Shown here: positions 1 through 7,538 of the stretch, one piece after another
Layout of the letters: each line of letters starts with the position of its first letter
Numbering within the stretch: the first letter of the stretch is position 1
Assembly (NCBI RefSeq): GCF_014698115.1
Contig: NZ_JACJSJ010000079.1
Span: 1 to 39,958, forward strand
Direction of reading: 5' to 3'
DNA length: 39,958 nucleotides
Source: Nostoc sp. FACHB-973
GTDB lineage: Bacteria > Cyanobacteriota > Cyanobacteriia > Cyanobacteriales > Nostocaceae
Notes under the pieces: model-generated
Database searches by the model: none
What the model saw: only the letters and a program-made list of their open reading frames with translations
What the model was told of the DNA's origin: nothing
Translations under genes and position numbers: made by a program

Positions 1-98
1 GAATTCTTGTGTTGATGTACAGCCCCCATTTATTCGCGAGTAATAGTCGCGAATAAACTGGTCTTTTCACCCTCTTTTTGCACATTTGGGATGCTCCC
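1..98 (-). mobile_element. Terminal 98 bp of an insertion sequence (left contig edge)
   Basis: These 98 bases are the exact reverse complement of 39846-39943. The IS lies to the left of the window and its outer tip, reading GGGAGCATCCC outward-in on the minus strand, ends at base 98. A perfect hairpin lies inside at 29-57 (11-bp arms, 7-nt loop). Read from the IS interior outward, one frame stays open and stops at a TAA just inside the hairpin, so this may hold the last codons of the transposase. The IS family is not recognised. It interrupts the IS1380-type transposase that resumes at 99. Because the matching sequence runs to the edge of the window, the contig probably breaks in a multicopy IS. 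Confidence 0.85.
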
Positions 99-534
99 TA
101 AGGTTGAATATGGAATAAAGGGAAACAATATTCGTTTTGTTGTTACAAGTCTTCCTACCAATAAAGTACCCCCTGGTCAACTATACAGACAAAAATATTG
201 TAAACGAGGGGAGATGGAAAATCGCTTCAAGGAACAACAACTTGAGCTTTTTAGCGATAGAACAAGTACTCATACATTTGCGGAAAATCAGTTACGCTTA
301 TGGTTTTCTTCTCTTGCTTACGTTTTGATGAATGCATTGCGGTCACAATGTTTAGCCAAAACCGAATTAAAAAATTCTCAAGTTGGGACTATTCGGACAA
401 AATTATTGAAGTTAGGAGCCTTAATCACTATAAGCTCACGGCGAATTTTAATTGCGATTACTAGCTCAAGTCCTGTAAAACATATCTTTGCTGCTGCTTA
501 CAGATGCTTAAAAATGCTCCCAAATACTGCTTAA
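99..534 (+). pseudogene. IS1380-family transposase, C-terminal remnant
   Basis: The open frame gives about 145 residues that look like the C-terminal third of an IS1380 DDE transposase (usually about 430-480 aa). It has the YGIKGNN segment, then YCKRGEMENRFKEQQLELF, which carries the catalytic glutamate region, and the usual tail with QLRLWFSSLAY and GTIRTKLLKLGA. The N-terminal part with the first two catalytic aspartates is missing because the IS end at 1-98 abuts the frame. The ATG at 91 belongs to the invading IS, so no true start remains. The element is dead. An 8-bp stem hairpin at 527-549 overlaps the stop codon and may be the IS terminator. Confidence 0.8.
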
Positions 535-549
535 TTGCGAGTTAAGCAG
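527..549. terminator. Hairpin at the end of the IS1380 remnant
   Basis: CTGCTTAA and TTAAGCAG form a perfect 8-bp stem with a 7-nt loop. It overlaps the transposase stop codon. There is no T tract, so a terminator role is only suggested. The following 550-780 is AT-rich and I see no gene in it. Confidence 0.4.
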
Positions 550-784
550 CATTCCATCTTCTCTCTAATAATATTTCTGGCTTGGTTTGATTCAAGCCTT
601 GTTTTGGATGCTTAATTTTATGAACAGAGTGTTTCAATTCCAGTATAAGCAAAAATCTTAGTAGCTGTTTTAGCTTGACACTTGCTATTTTGTACTTACT
701 TTGTTTACCATCATAAATTTCAATTGATGATGTATTAAAAAATGTCTTACATCAAGCGATGTGAATTGATTTTTTATTGTTTGT

Positions 785-1033
785 GAGAAATTTCGGTTAA
801 AGCACTCTGAAGAATATTTTGATTGCATTATCGAAGTGTGGCATGATAATCCCCGCAAGTGTTACCTTGCAGAACTATATGTGCCAGGGCAACAAGCAGC
901 TGCACGCCCCGATCTCATGGTACTTGTACAACGGCATCCTTATCCTGATATCCCGACAGCGATTGCTCTCTTGAAGGAGCAAGTTGACAAACACTACACA
1001 GGAGAAAAAATTTGGTGGGATCAGATGACATAA
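785..1033 (+). pseudogene. Small conserved protein, 5'-decayed paralog of the gene at 27922
   Basis: From codon 785 the frame reads EKFRLKHSEEYFDC, then VWHDNPRKCYLAELYVP and RHPYPDIPTAIALLKEQVDKHY. This matches the intact 75-aa protein at 27922-28149 (EDLKHSEKYKGCDIDVWRDERRKCYLCELYAP, RHPFSDIPTAIEQTKMQIDKYY) along almost its whole length. The similarity begins upstream of the first GTG (836), and no ATG, GTG or TTG precedes it in frame before the stop at 767. The start codon therefore seems lost, unless ATT is used. The function of the family is unknown. One copy lies among IS debris and the other is cargo in the Tn7-like element, so the family is associated with mobile DNA. Confidence 0.6.
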
Positions 1034-1051
1034 CTAAATCTATTTCACAAG

Positions 1052-1331
1052 TGCGGAGAAGTTATCAACTGGTTAAGAGAACATCCGGGAGTTGAAGTGG
1101 TTTCTCAATATCGCTCCAAAGCCTACGCTAAAGGAATTACACAAGGAGCACCTTCAGCTATCCAAGTTGCAGATCGCTTTCATCTATTCTGGGAAAAGGT
1201 TTAACAAAAGACGCTTCCCCCAAAGTAAGCTCTTCTTCCCAACGTGCTCTCACCCCCAGTCGAGTAACGGCTTTAGTCTTGCAACGACCGGATTAACACA
1301 GCCCGATGAGCGATCGCTACTCCAAAATTGA
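1052..1331 (+). pseudogene. ISL3-family transposase fragment, frameshifted
   Basis: Frame 1052-1204 encodes CGEVINWLREHPGVEVV and YRSKAYAKGITQGAPSAIQ, then VADRFHLFWEKV. This is the well-conserved central block of ISL3 transposases (usual form WL..HPGVE.ISRDR...YA.G...GAP.A.QVADR.HLL). After the stop at 1202 the similarity appears to continue in another frame (LTPSRVTALVLQRPD) and then shifts again (TQPDERSLLQN) up to 1331. Both ends of the roughly 400-aa protein are absent and at least two frameshifts are present, so this is a relic. No flanking inverted repeats were found. Confidence 0.7.
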
Positions 1332-1354
1332 AACTGACATCTATGTCACCTACT

Positions 1355-1400
1355 GTGGGGCGTAGCCCATCGCCAACGCGGTAAGCGAAGTAGCTGACCA
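1355..1400. repeat. Cyanobacterial dispersed GGGCTACGCCC-type repeat
   Basis: The stretch GGGGCGTAGCCCATCGCC followed by GCGGTAAGCGAAGTAGC belongs to the short palindromic repeats common between cyanobacterial genes. Related copies are at 6538-6565 and 13371-13402. No coding role is seen. Confidence 0.5.
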
Positions 1401-1506
1401 CCCTTTTCTATCACCATCACCAAAAGCTGACAAGAAACCATAAATTGAACTTTTTGCTTAATTTATGATCAAAGTCACAACCTCTCACGGATGGATTAGG
1501 GTTAAC

Positions 1507-1965
1507 TTAATCGTTAACGTTAATTTTCTTAGCCAATGTCTGAAATTTGCGTTGTTCACCAGCTTGTTTACGCTGTTGATAACGTTTTCTAGCTTGCTTT
1601 AGTACCTCTTGCAATAATTCCTCATTTTCTGAGCAGACGAGAAATGCAGCTTCTAGGAAAGTATCTCTAGTAATTTTATTTACATTGCAAAAGCTATCTA
1701 GGTTAGTATCAATGTCCTGTTCTAACCTGATTGTTCGCCTGATAATCTGCGGTAACTCTAAGTGCTGTTCTTGATTAGAAGTGCTTACCTTATCGTTTAT
1801 AACTTCCTCACTATCTAAATCTGGTTTTAGTTTTTCAGGTAAATGACTAAATTCTGTAATTTGGTCATTTAGTAAGTTATCATGTTGTACTTTTACAAGT
1901 GTTGTATCCCGTGCTGGAACACTTGGACGTGTCTTTTTCTTAAGGCGCTCAAAAACATCAGACAT
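1507..1965 (-). CDS. Probable ribbon-helix-helix partner of ParA
   Basis: This 152-aa protein starts at the ATG inside the end of parA (8-bp overlap), so the two genes are translationally coupled. The longer frame beginning at 2016 lies wholly inside parA and is unlikely to be used. The N-terminal half is polar, probably disordered and rich in Lys, Asp and Glu. Near residues 85-125 there is a beta-strand/two-helix pattern (IRRTIRLEQDIDTNLDSF, then TRDTFLEAAFLV) like the DNA-binding fold of ParG/Omega-type proteins, followed by a basic coiled C-terminus (KQARKRYQQRKQ). By position and fold it should bind the repeats at 2791-2985 and stimulate ParA. The family assignment is inference. Confidence 0.6.
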   Translation of the reverse strand: MSDVFERLKKKTRPSVPARDTTLVKVQHDNLLNDQITEFSHLPEKLKPDLDSEEVINDKVSTSNQEQHLELPQIIRRTIRLEQDIDTNLDSFCNVNKITRDTFLEAAFLVCSENEELLQEVLKQARKRYQQRKQAGEQRKFQTLAKKINVND

Positions 1966-2722
1966 TCTTTTGTAACCTCTCGATAATTTGTTGGAAGGGA
2001 GTTTCGAGTTGTTCAAAGCCTAGAGAGGACAAACTTACACCTTTATCTATGGCCTTTTTAAATTGTTCAGATTCTAAAATTGAAGGTAAAACGACTATTT
2101 CTTCGGCAATTGTTCGCATTGCACTGATACTCGCCTTACTTTGTGCGACTTGGTTATTACCTACCCATTTATCTCTGAATGGCAAGATGCCAAGCACTAT
2201 CCCTGAAAAAGCATCAATTTCTTGAAGTTCCTCAACTAAACTCAGAGTTCGGATGAGAGAATTTACACCTTTGGATGATGCTTCTACAGGAATGATGATA
2301 TGGTCAGCTGCCCCCAATGATGTAAGGCAGATTTGCGATCGCTGAGGTGGCGCATCGACAATGCAGTATTGGAATAAATCTGATACCTCTTTTAAGCGTT
2401 TGCTCAGAACAATAGCTCCCATACCGCTCCCAGACAAAAATTCTTGAGCATTATCTAATCCATCATCAGCAGGAATTAACCATAGGTTTTCTCCGATTTC
2501 GTAAATACCGTCTTCAGTATTGATCTGTTTTTTGAGAACTTCTAGAAGCGTGGGTTGATTCTGCTGAACTTCGTGCCCCAGGTAAAAAGTTAGGTTCGCT
2601 TGAGGATCGGCATCAATCATCAGTACACGCTGTCCTGTTTGAGCAAGCATTCTACCCAACAAGATTGCAACAGTTGTTTTTCCCTGGCCACCGGACAAGG
2701 ATGCACAAGTAAGAATTAACAT
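1958..2722 (-). CDS. parA: ParA/MinD-type partition ATPase
   Basis: The protein is about 254 aa. It opens with MLILTCASLSGGQGKTT, a deviant Walker A loop, then VLMIDADPQANLTFYLG (A' box) and YCIVDAPPQRSQICLTSLGAAD (Walker B region). This is the P-loop ATPase of type Ib plasmid partition, which forms dynamic gradients on the nucleoid to position plasmids. In canonical ParA the loop begins KGG; here the residue at the signature-lysine position is serine, which is unusual. A start at 2743 would add seven residues; I prefer 2722 because the conserved strand begins there. It is followed directly by its RHH-like partner and preceded by a repeat-rich centromere-like region. Confidence 0.85.
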   Translation of the reverse strand: MLILTCASLSGGQGKTTVAILLGRMLAQTGQRVLMIDADPQANLTFYLGHEVQQNQPTLLEVLKKQINTEDGIYEIGENLWLIPADDGLDNAQEFLSGSGMGAIVLSKRLKEVSDLFQYCIVDAPPQRSQICLTSLGAADHIIIPVEASSKGVNSLIRTLSLVEELQEIDAFSGIVLGILPFRDKWVGNNQVAQSKASISAMRTIAEEIVVLPSILESEQFKKAIDKGVSLSSLGFEQLETPFQQIIERLQKNV

Positions 2723-2790
2723 TTTACTGACTACCAGCAGCATGGTGTAAATTAGTCAATATCATAATGCATAATGTTGTTTTTAAATTA

Positions 2791-2985
2791 TTTAGTCATT
2801 ATATAATTTAGTCATTTGTAAATGACTAAATTGTGATTAACGCTATTTAGTCATTACTTTAGCTCTCAAAAAGTTCTACTCTTCGAGAAGATAGCTGTAA
2901 AGATAGGTTTTTGTTCCTTTATTTGTTGCTGATTTTAGTCATTATACATTTTAGTCATTTACAAATGACTAAAATGTATAATGAC
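2791..2985. promoter_or_regulatory. Candidate parS centromere/operator: TTTAGTCATT repeats
   Basis: Seven exact copies of TTTAGTCATT occur: direct at 2791, 2807, 2846, 2934 and 2950, and inverted at 2821 and 2964. Two pairs form palindromes. One at 2805-2832 has 13-bp arms and a 2-nt spacer. One at 2938-2985 has 23-bp arms and a 2-nt spacer. The block begins about 70 bp upstream of parA and extends toward the divergent actin gene. Iterated short sites upstream of parA are the usual binding sites of RHH partition proteins and act as both centromere and autoregulatory operator. The role is inferred; the repeats are directly visible. Confidence 0.75.
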
Positions 2986-3303
2986 GCAGTATAGTCACCC
3001 AGTTGTATTTTATGAATTAAATCAAACTTCAAAAATGCTTTTGGGGGCTACATAGGGGCTATATATACCCCAAAGTGATTTAGGGCTTCGATGAATAATT
3101 GACACCTGCATAGGGTATATATGGGTGCTTCTTGGGGCATATTTGACTGTTTGACACTTTGTACCCCACTTAGCCCCCAAGGGAGTATGATAAGCTCTTG
3201 AGGCTGGAGAAAAAAAGTAGTCATTTTATTCTTCTCTCCTCTGCTCCCCCATATCTTCTCAACTGATAACTTTTAGAAATTGAACCGCATTAAATTTCCC
3301 CCA
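2986..3303 (+). promoter_or_regulatory. Leader region of the first actin-like gene, GGGGCTA-rich
   Basis: No gene is seen here. The region holds several G-rich motifs: TTGGGGGCTA near 3040 with its inverse TAGCCCCCAA near 3170, a GGGG..TATATATA..CCCC dyad near 3055-3072, and a repeated TGCTT(T/C)TTGGGG. These may be operator or centromere elements for the actin-like pair downstream. I could not identify a convincing -35/-10 pair at standard spacing. Confidence 0.35.
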
Positions 3304-4266
3304 ATGTCAAATATTCATACCTTACAAAAAATTTTTCCTGCTGGCTTTGATAACGGTTATGGAAGCCTAAAACTTTTAGTCGATGGCTTTGAAGTTGTTC
3401 GTGTACCCAGCTATATAACCAATGCCGAGATGGAAGATGTACCCGGACGGGTAGTTTTTAACGGTACTGCTTACACAGTCGGAGAATCAGCTTTCCGCAC
3501 AGGATATCATTTTGACCGAAACACAGATAGCAATGAAAACAAAGTCAATAATGCACTATTGACATTATTCGGTGCATTGGCACATCTACCACACCGTAAG
3601 GCTTGGCACTTAAAATTAGTTGTCAGCTTACATGATGTTGGTCTGGCTGACGAATTGCAAAAAGTACTAAATGGAGAATATCATCTGATACTTGCTGGCA
3701 AACAATCAGAGGTGAAAGTAGAAGTCCTGAAAGTCGTACTAGAGGGGATGGGTGCATTGTTTGGGCATCAACTACCCAAAAAATTAACAATTTTAGACTT
3801 TGGCAATGGTACGACTCTGTATTCTCGTTACAACCAGGGCAAACGAGAAGTTCACACCGCCTATCCCATCGGTGTAGAAGTTCTCATCGATGATATCTCC
3901 CAAAAAATGAAACATCTAAATGGGGGAAAAATCGGGGATGCATCCAAGATCCGATTTTGTCTGGAAATGGGACATACCAAGTACAGCCGTGACATCGATA
4001 TCAAAGATATATACAGTGCTTGTTTGAAAGATTGGTATGAAAAATACTTGAAGAAAGTGGTGAATTTGACACTTGATGCCAAGCACCAAGGGGATGAAAT
4101 CTGGGCTATAGGTGGAGGTTGCCTCTTACCTGGATTTAAGAAGCTCTTAGAAAAGAACGGTTTCAAAATTCTGGATAATCCAGTGGAAGCTAATGTCTTT
4201 GGGCTTCTAGAAATGGCAAAAACCATTATGAGCAAGAATCCAACAACCACATCTGGGAAGCTATAA
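3304..4266 (+). CDS. ParM/StbA-like actin-type plasmid segregation ATPase
   Basis: The product is about 320 aa, typical of ParM-like proteins. Visible actin-fold motifs are AGFDNGYGSLKLLVDG near the N-terminus (phosphate 1), LTILDFGNGTTLYSRYNQG in the middle (phosphate 2) and IWAIGGGCLLPGFKKLL near the C-terminus (adenosine loop). Such proteins polymerise on ATP and push plasmid copies apart. A TTG at 3280 would add eight residues; neither start has a clear Shine-Dalgarno sequence. The gene is divergent from parA across a shared repeat region and is followed 2 nt later by a small partner gene. It is distinct in sequence from the second actin-like gene at 11596. Confidence 0.8.
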   Translation: MSNIHTLQKIFPAGFDNGYGSLKLLVDGFEVVRVPSYITNAEMEDVPGRVVFNGTAYTVGESAFRTGYHFDRNTDSNENKVNNALLTLFGALAHLPHRKAWHLKLVVSLHDVGLADELQKVLNGEYHLILAGKQSEVKVEVLKVVLEGMGALFGHQLPKKLTILDFGNGTTLYSRYNQGKREVHTAYPIGVEVLIDDISQKMKHLNGGKIGDASKIRFCLEMGHTKYSRDIDIKDIYSACLKDWYEKYLKKVVNLTLDAKHQGDEIWAIGGGCLLPGFKKLLEKNGFKILDNPVEANVFGLLEMAKTIMSKNPTTTSGKL

Positions 4267-4268
4267 CA

Positions 4269-4559
4269 ATGACAGACAAACAAGACTTGACACCGGAAAA
4301 AGTTCGGATCAAAGATAGCTACCGTGAGCGGATATTTGCAGAATCACAGCAATTAGGTAAAAGTTACCTAGAGACGCTTTACTTTATCATTGATTGTTAT
4401 TTTGCTTTCAGAAAGGGTACATTCCCTACTCAACAAGTAGCTTTCACCCCGATTAATACTGAGTCAAACCAACTTATTCAGCCGACTAAAGAGCTATCTA
4501 CAGACTCTAAACCAGAGGATTCTGATGACCAAACCTTCAGCCTTGATTTTGATTTGTAA
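4269..4559 (+). CDS. Small partner of the actin-like protein (ParR-type adaptor candidate)
   Basis: This 96-aa protein begins 2 nt after the actin-like gene, so it is in the same operon. Residues 10-45 (VRIKDSYRERIFAESQQLGK, then LETLYFIIDCYF) could form a short strand and two helices, as in small DNA-binding adaptors. The C-terminal half is polar and acidic and ends FSLDFDL; acidic C-terminal peptides in ParR proteins contact the filament tip. No family is recognised by sequence. The adaptor role rests on operon position, size and composition. Confidence 0.55.
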   Translation: MTDKQDLTPEKVRIKDSYRERIFAESQQLGKSYLETLYFIIDCYFAFRKGTFPTQQVAFTPINTESNQLIQPTKELSTDSKPEDSDDQTFSLDFDL

Positions 4560-4611
4560 GGGAAATACAGGGCTCCCGTGAGGTTGGTCAGCCGGTGCTG
4601 TAGTCTCAGAG

Positions 4612-4797
4612 TCAGCGCCCAAGGATGTCACCAGTCGAAGTTAGAGAGCTTTTCACCCAGACATTTTGGTTGTGATAAAAATTACCACGTTGTTCTAATG
4701 TAAACCCACCCAGCAATAATCCCAACCATACTTCTACCATCGGCATTTTAAAATCCGACACAAGCTGAATTTCAAAAATTACATTCGACTCACCCAA
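4612..4797 (-). CDS. Small hypothetical protein coupled to the AAA+ gene
   Basis: The 61-aa frame can start at a TTG (4797-4795) that overlaps the stop of the upstream AAA+ gene by 8 nt. GGAG lies 7 nt before it, so the unusual start is supported by its ribosome binding site. The protein reads NVIFEIQLVSDFKMPMVEVW, then a hydrophobic LGLLLGGFTLEQRGNFYHN. It looks like a folded small protein rather than a random frame, but I do not recognise it. Translational coupling suggests it works with, or is dosed by, the ATPase. Confidence 0.45.
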   Translation of the reverse strand: MGESNVIFEIQLVSDFKMPMVEVWLGLLLGGFTLEQRGNFYHNQNVWVKSSLTSTGDILGR

Positions 4798-6424
4798 ATA
4801 ACTCCTGGTGCTGATAAGCAAATCGAGAAACATCCAGACTAGCCACAGGTTTAGCATAAATAGCCTGATTGCGAATTGCTTGTATCTGTTCTGACTCTCT
4901 CTCCATAGCTGGCGTGAATTCTTGTCGCTGTTTCAGCAAATCCTCAAACTCAATTTCCCCTGGTCTACCTTGATAAAAAGCCTCCTCAGCACAACGACGG
5001 ACTGCATTACCAATTTCTGCTGGACTGCAAATGCGATATTCAGCCAACAGTCTACGCCATTGGTCATCGCTCCAAGGTGAGTTATTGTCTCGAAATGCTG
5101 GAAAATACTTAGCTAAATGTAGATTGAAAACTTCATATCTTGCCCCTTCATGGGGTAAATCCACAAAAAAGATATCATCAAAGCGACGCACTAATTCCGC
5201 AGGTAGCATTGACAAGCGATTGACAGTAGCAATGGTATAAACTGGCTCTTGATGCTCTTGCATCCAAGTCAACAAAGCCGCAGATAGCCGCCGTGCTACA
5301 CCTCCATCTGCATTGGAATCCCAGCCAGCAAAGCCTTTATCAAAGTCATCCCAGTAGAGTACACAGGGAGCAAGGGAAGTCACCAAAGCAATAAACTCCT
5401 TTAATGCTCTGTCGGGATGAGGATCACCCAGTAGTACACCCCAATTAGCTGCTAACAGTGGCAATCCCATTTTCTTAGCTGCTAACTTGGCAGAAAGACT
5501 TTTACCAGTACCCGGTGGCCCCCATAAGAGCATCCCAGTGGGAAACTTCAATCCATATTGCTTTGCTTGAGGTTGAAGTAGACAGGTAATAGTTTCCAAC
5601 CTTTTCTCCAACAAATCTAATCCCCCGGCTGAAGGTACATCCGGTTGAGCAATGTATTCTAAACCCCGACCCCGCAGTTTGCTAACTTTATGCTCTAGGA
5701 CTAATTGGGCGATTTCCTCAAGCTGCTCTGCAAAACCCAGACATTGCTGTAGTAGCATATTGATCTCGCCTATGGGTAAACCCTGACAGGCACGAAAGAG
5801 CAATTGCAGTGCTGATGTTTTTTCTGTTGTCTTTAACCAAGAATTGCGATCGACTACGGCGAGGTAATCGCGACCGCACTCCGCAAACTGCTGAAGGCGC
5901 TGATGGCTACTCCCAACCCAGGCATCACAAAACTGCTCCACAACTATCTGCACCTGCTGTTGATCTGGAAGTGGATTTGATAGTACAGGAATAAAAGGCT
6001 GTAATTCTAGAGGTAGTTGAACGTAAGTTTCCAATAACACCCAGTAATGATGTTGTTGACTCCAGAGAGCTTGATGACAGGTATTGAGTAATTGATAGCT
6101 ACATTTTTGACTTATTTTGCTAGCATCACCCTCATTTAGCATTCCCTCCAGTAAATAAATACCTGGTTGATATTCCTCCAGAAGATACTGAATAATATCT
6201 CCGTCTTTACCCCTGTCAGTTGGCTGTAAGATGTACTGACCTTGATGCTTAATTAATTGCTGTAGTCCACAGTAACCAGGATTCCAGACAAAGACTGACA
6301 AAGAACGCTCTTTACCCCAATGGTAAAACTGCTGTAGTATTTGCATTCTGTCAGGCGTATGATACTCCACAGCCACAATTGGAGTATTTTGGTTAGCTAG
6401 AGCAGGCCAGTCTGTTAACTTCAT
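4790..6424 (-). CDS. Ycf46-like AAA+ ATPase
   Basis: The 544-aa protein has a divergent N-terminal half (about 1-270) that starts with IVAVEYHTPDRMQIL and LSVFVWNPGYCGLQQL, resembling Ycf46/Slr0374 proteins of cyanobacteria and plastids. The AAA+ domain follows: Walker A LLWGPPGTGKSLSAKLAAKK near 305-320, Walker B PCVLYWDDFDKGFAG, sensor 1 TIATVNRLSMLPAELVRRF with the arginine finger, and a C-terminal lid rich in AEIGNAVRRCAEEA. Chromosomal Ycf46 is about 500 aa and has been linked to carbon and photosynthesis stress; a plasmid copy may have another role. The substrate is not evident. Confidence 0.75.
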   Translation of the reverse strand: MKLTDWPALANQNTPIVAVEYHTPDRMQILQQFYHWGKERSLSVFVWNPGYCGLQQLIKHQGQYILQPTDRGKDGDIIQYLLEEYQPGIYLLEGMLNEGDASKISQKCSYQLLNTCHQALWSQQHHYWVLLETYVQLPLELQPFIPVLSNPLPDQQQVQIVVEQFCDAWVGSSHQRLQQFAECGRDYLAVVDRNSWLKTTEKTSALQLLFRACQGLPIGEINMLLQQCLGFAEQLEEIAQLVLEHKVSKLRGRGLEYIAQPDVPSAGGLDLLEKRLETITCLLQPQAKQYGLKFPTGMLLWGPPGTGKSLSAKLAAKKMGLPLLAANWGVLLGDPHPDRALKEFIALVTSLAPCVLYWDDFDKGFAGWDSNADGGVARRLSAALLTWMQEHQEPVYTIATVNRLSMLPAELVRRFDDIFFVDLPHEGARYEVFNLHLAKYFPAFRDNNSPWSDDQWRRLLAEYRICSPAEIGNAVRRCAEEAFYQGRPGEIEFEDLLKQRQEFTPAMERESEQIQAIRNQAIYAKPVASLDVSRFAYQHQELFG

Positions 6425-6537
6425 AAATCTGACTTCAACAACTTACTTTCCCCTTGTAGAGCAAATTTATTACTGATGCTTTAGCCACACGGATAATTAT
6501 CACTAACGGGTTGGCTATATTTCTTACGTGAAAAAGA

Positions 6538-6565
6538 GCGATGGCTACGCCCGCCGCAGGCATCG
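6538..6565. repeat. Cyanobacterial dispersed repeat in the 6425-6739 spacer
   Basis: GCGATGGCTACGCCCGCCGC with the inverse-related tail AGGCATCG is a common dispersed cyanobacterial palindrome. It lies in the 315-bp spacer between the divergent AAA+ gene and the acidic-tail gene. The only other structure I see in that spacer is the stem-loop at 6686-6699. Confidence 0.55.
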
Positions 6566-6685
6566 ACTCCAGTACAGTGTTAATTTCGGAAACTGCTCCT
6601 AGTCCGCTTCTTTATCTCTTAAAAGCATAAATTTGTCGCAGCAAAGACAGGTTTGAAATCGCAAAAAAATGAAATGGATGTGAAA

Positions 6686-6699
6686 GCCGCGATTGCGGC
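6686..6699 (+). promoter_or_regulatory. Leader stem-loop, copy 1
   Basis: GCCGC-GATT-GCGGC forms a perfect 5-bp stem with a 4-nt loop. It ends 40 nt before the ATG at 6740. Hairpins of the same size stand 42 and 44 nt before the next two genes. An AAGGAGGTG directly downstream (6700-6708) is too far from the ATG to serve it, but stands 4 nt before an in-frame ATT at 6713. Confidence 0.5.
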
Positions 6700-6739
6700 A
6701 AGGAGGTGAAAAATTTACTTCATTAAAGGAAGCTGTAAA

Positions 6740-7366
6740 ATGGCTATCGCTAAAGCTAGAACCAATAACAATCGCAACGCAGCTAATGCTAAAACATCTG
6801 CCAAAATCAATGGCACATCCGCTACAACTAAATCAAAGGTAGCGAATGCTTCACCACAAGAAGAGGCATTAGCATTGTTGAAGGAATTGCGGAACCTAAT
6901 ATTCAAAGAATATGGCGTTAAATTACAACTACGGGATTCGCGTGTTTCAACTAAAATCGGTCATGCAGCCCGTGAAAAACTCGGACTTGATATTGCTGCT
7001 CAGGTCAAAAAGAAAGGTGGTAACAAAAAGTTTGATTGGCAAAAATGGAATACCAAATTATTTACTAAATTGTTTGGACAACCAGATGCACTCAAATATG
7101 CACCAGAAGTAGTGGCAATTTTCATGAGTATGCTCTATGACACTATCAGCACTGACCCAGAACAAGCAATAGCAGATTTAGTTGAATTCAACCGCGCATC
7201 TTTGGAACGTCGTAATTCTTTCCAAGAACAAGAAGAGGAAGAACTTGACGATTTAGATGACGAACTAGACGAAGACCTGGATGAGGAGGATGAGGATATC
7301 GAAGATGAACTCGACGAAGATTTAGACGAAGATGACGAATTAGATGAAGAAGATGAAGACGAGTAA
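6740..7366 (+). CDS. Hypothetical protein with basic head and strongly acidic tail
   Basis: The protein is 208 aa. Residues 1-45 are rich in Ala, Lys, Asn and Thr and are basic. The core (about 45-165) is mixed and helical (LLKELRNLIFKEYGVKLQLR, FDWQKWNTKLFTKLFG). The last 40 residues are almost only Asp, Glu and Leu. The FDWQKWN stretch recalls FDWDKHN in the next two proteins, so all three may share a small domain. Charged ends of this kind occur in nucleic-acid-associated proteins, but no family is recognised. The ATG follows GGAA at about 9 nt. An ATT start at 6713, placed by a strong Shine-Dalgarno sequence, is possible and would add nine residues. Confidence 0.65.
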   Translation: MAIAKARTNNNRNAANAKTSAKINGTSATTKSKVANASPQEEALALLKELRNLIFKEYGVKLQLRDSRVSTKIGHAAREKLGLDIAAQVKKKGGNKKFDWQKWNTKLFTKLFGQPDALKYAPEVVAIFMSMLYDTISTDPEQAIADLVEFNRASLERRNSFQEQEEEELDDLDDELDEDLDEEDEDIEDELDEDLDEDDELDEEDEDE

Positions 7367-7410
7367 ATAATTCTGACTTATTCTCAGTAATTGACAGAAT
7401 AATAACCCAA

Positions 7411-7451
7411 AATAACCATGTATTGCCTCAAACAATACAGGTTATTTTTTT
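7411..7451 (+). terminator. Rho-independent terminator after the acidic-tail gene
   Basis: The arms AATAACCATGTATTG and CAATACAGGTTATT pair over 14 bp with one bulged base and a 7-nt loop. A run of seven T follows at once. It stands about 45 nt past the stop codon at 7366. Confidence 0.85.
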
Positions 7452-7482
7452 GCCGGATAAAAAATTGAAATTGGAGCGAATT

Positions 7483-7496
7483 GCATCTTTCGATGC
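7483..7496 (+). promoter_or_regulatory. Leader stem-loop, copy 2
   Basis: GCATC-TTTC-GATGC forms a 5-bp stem with a 4-nt loop and ends 42 nt before the ATG at 7539. Its position and size match the copies at 6686 and 8098, and the bases following it (TGT) are shared with copy 3. Confidence 0.5.
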
Positions 7497-7538
7497 TGTT
7501 TCTATGAGAAAAATACTAAATATCAAGGAGTAATTCTC

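Noticed and set aside
29..57. IS200/IS605-type subterminal hairpin
   Set aside because: A subterminal hairpin is typical of that family, but the opposite IS end, a TnpA gene and a cleavage tetranucleotide are not visible, so the family cannot be assigned.
1092..1331. Open frame of 79 codons starting at 1092
   Set aside because: The ISL3 transposase similarity runs in the other frame over 1052-1204; only the last dozen codons of this frame fit the remnant, so it is not a gene in itself.
3861..4283. 140-codon minus-strand frame
   Set aside because: It lies inside the actin-like gene, whose plus-strand motifs are clear; the minus product has no motif and is cysteine- and phenylalanine-rich in the way of antisense frames.
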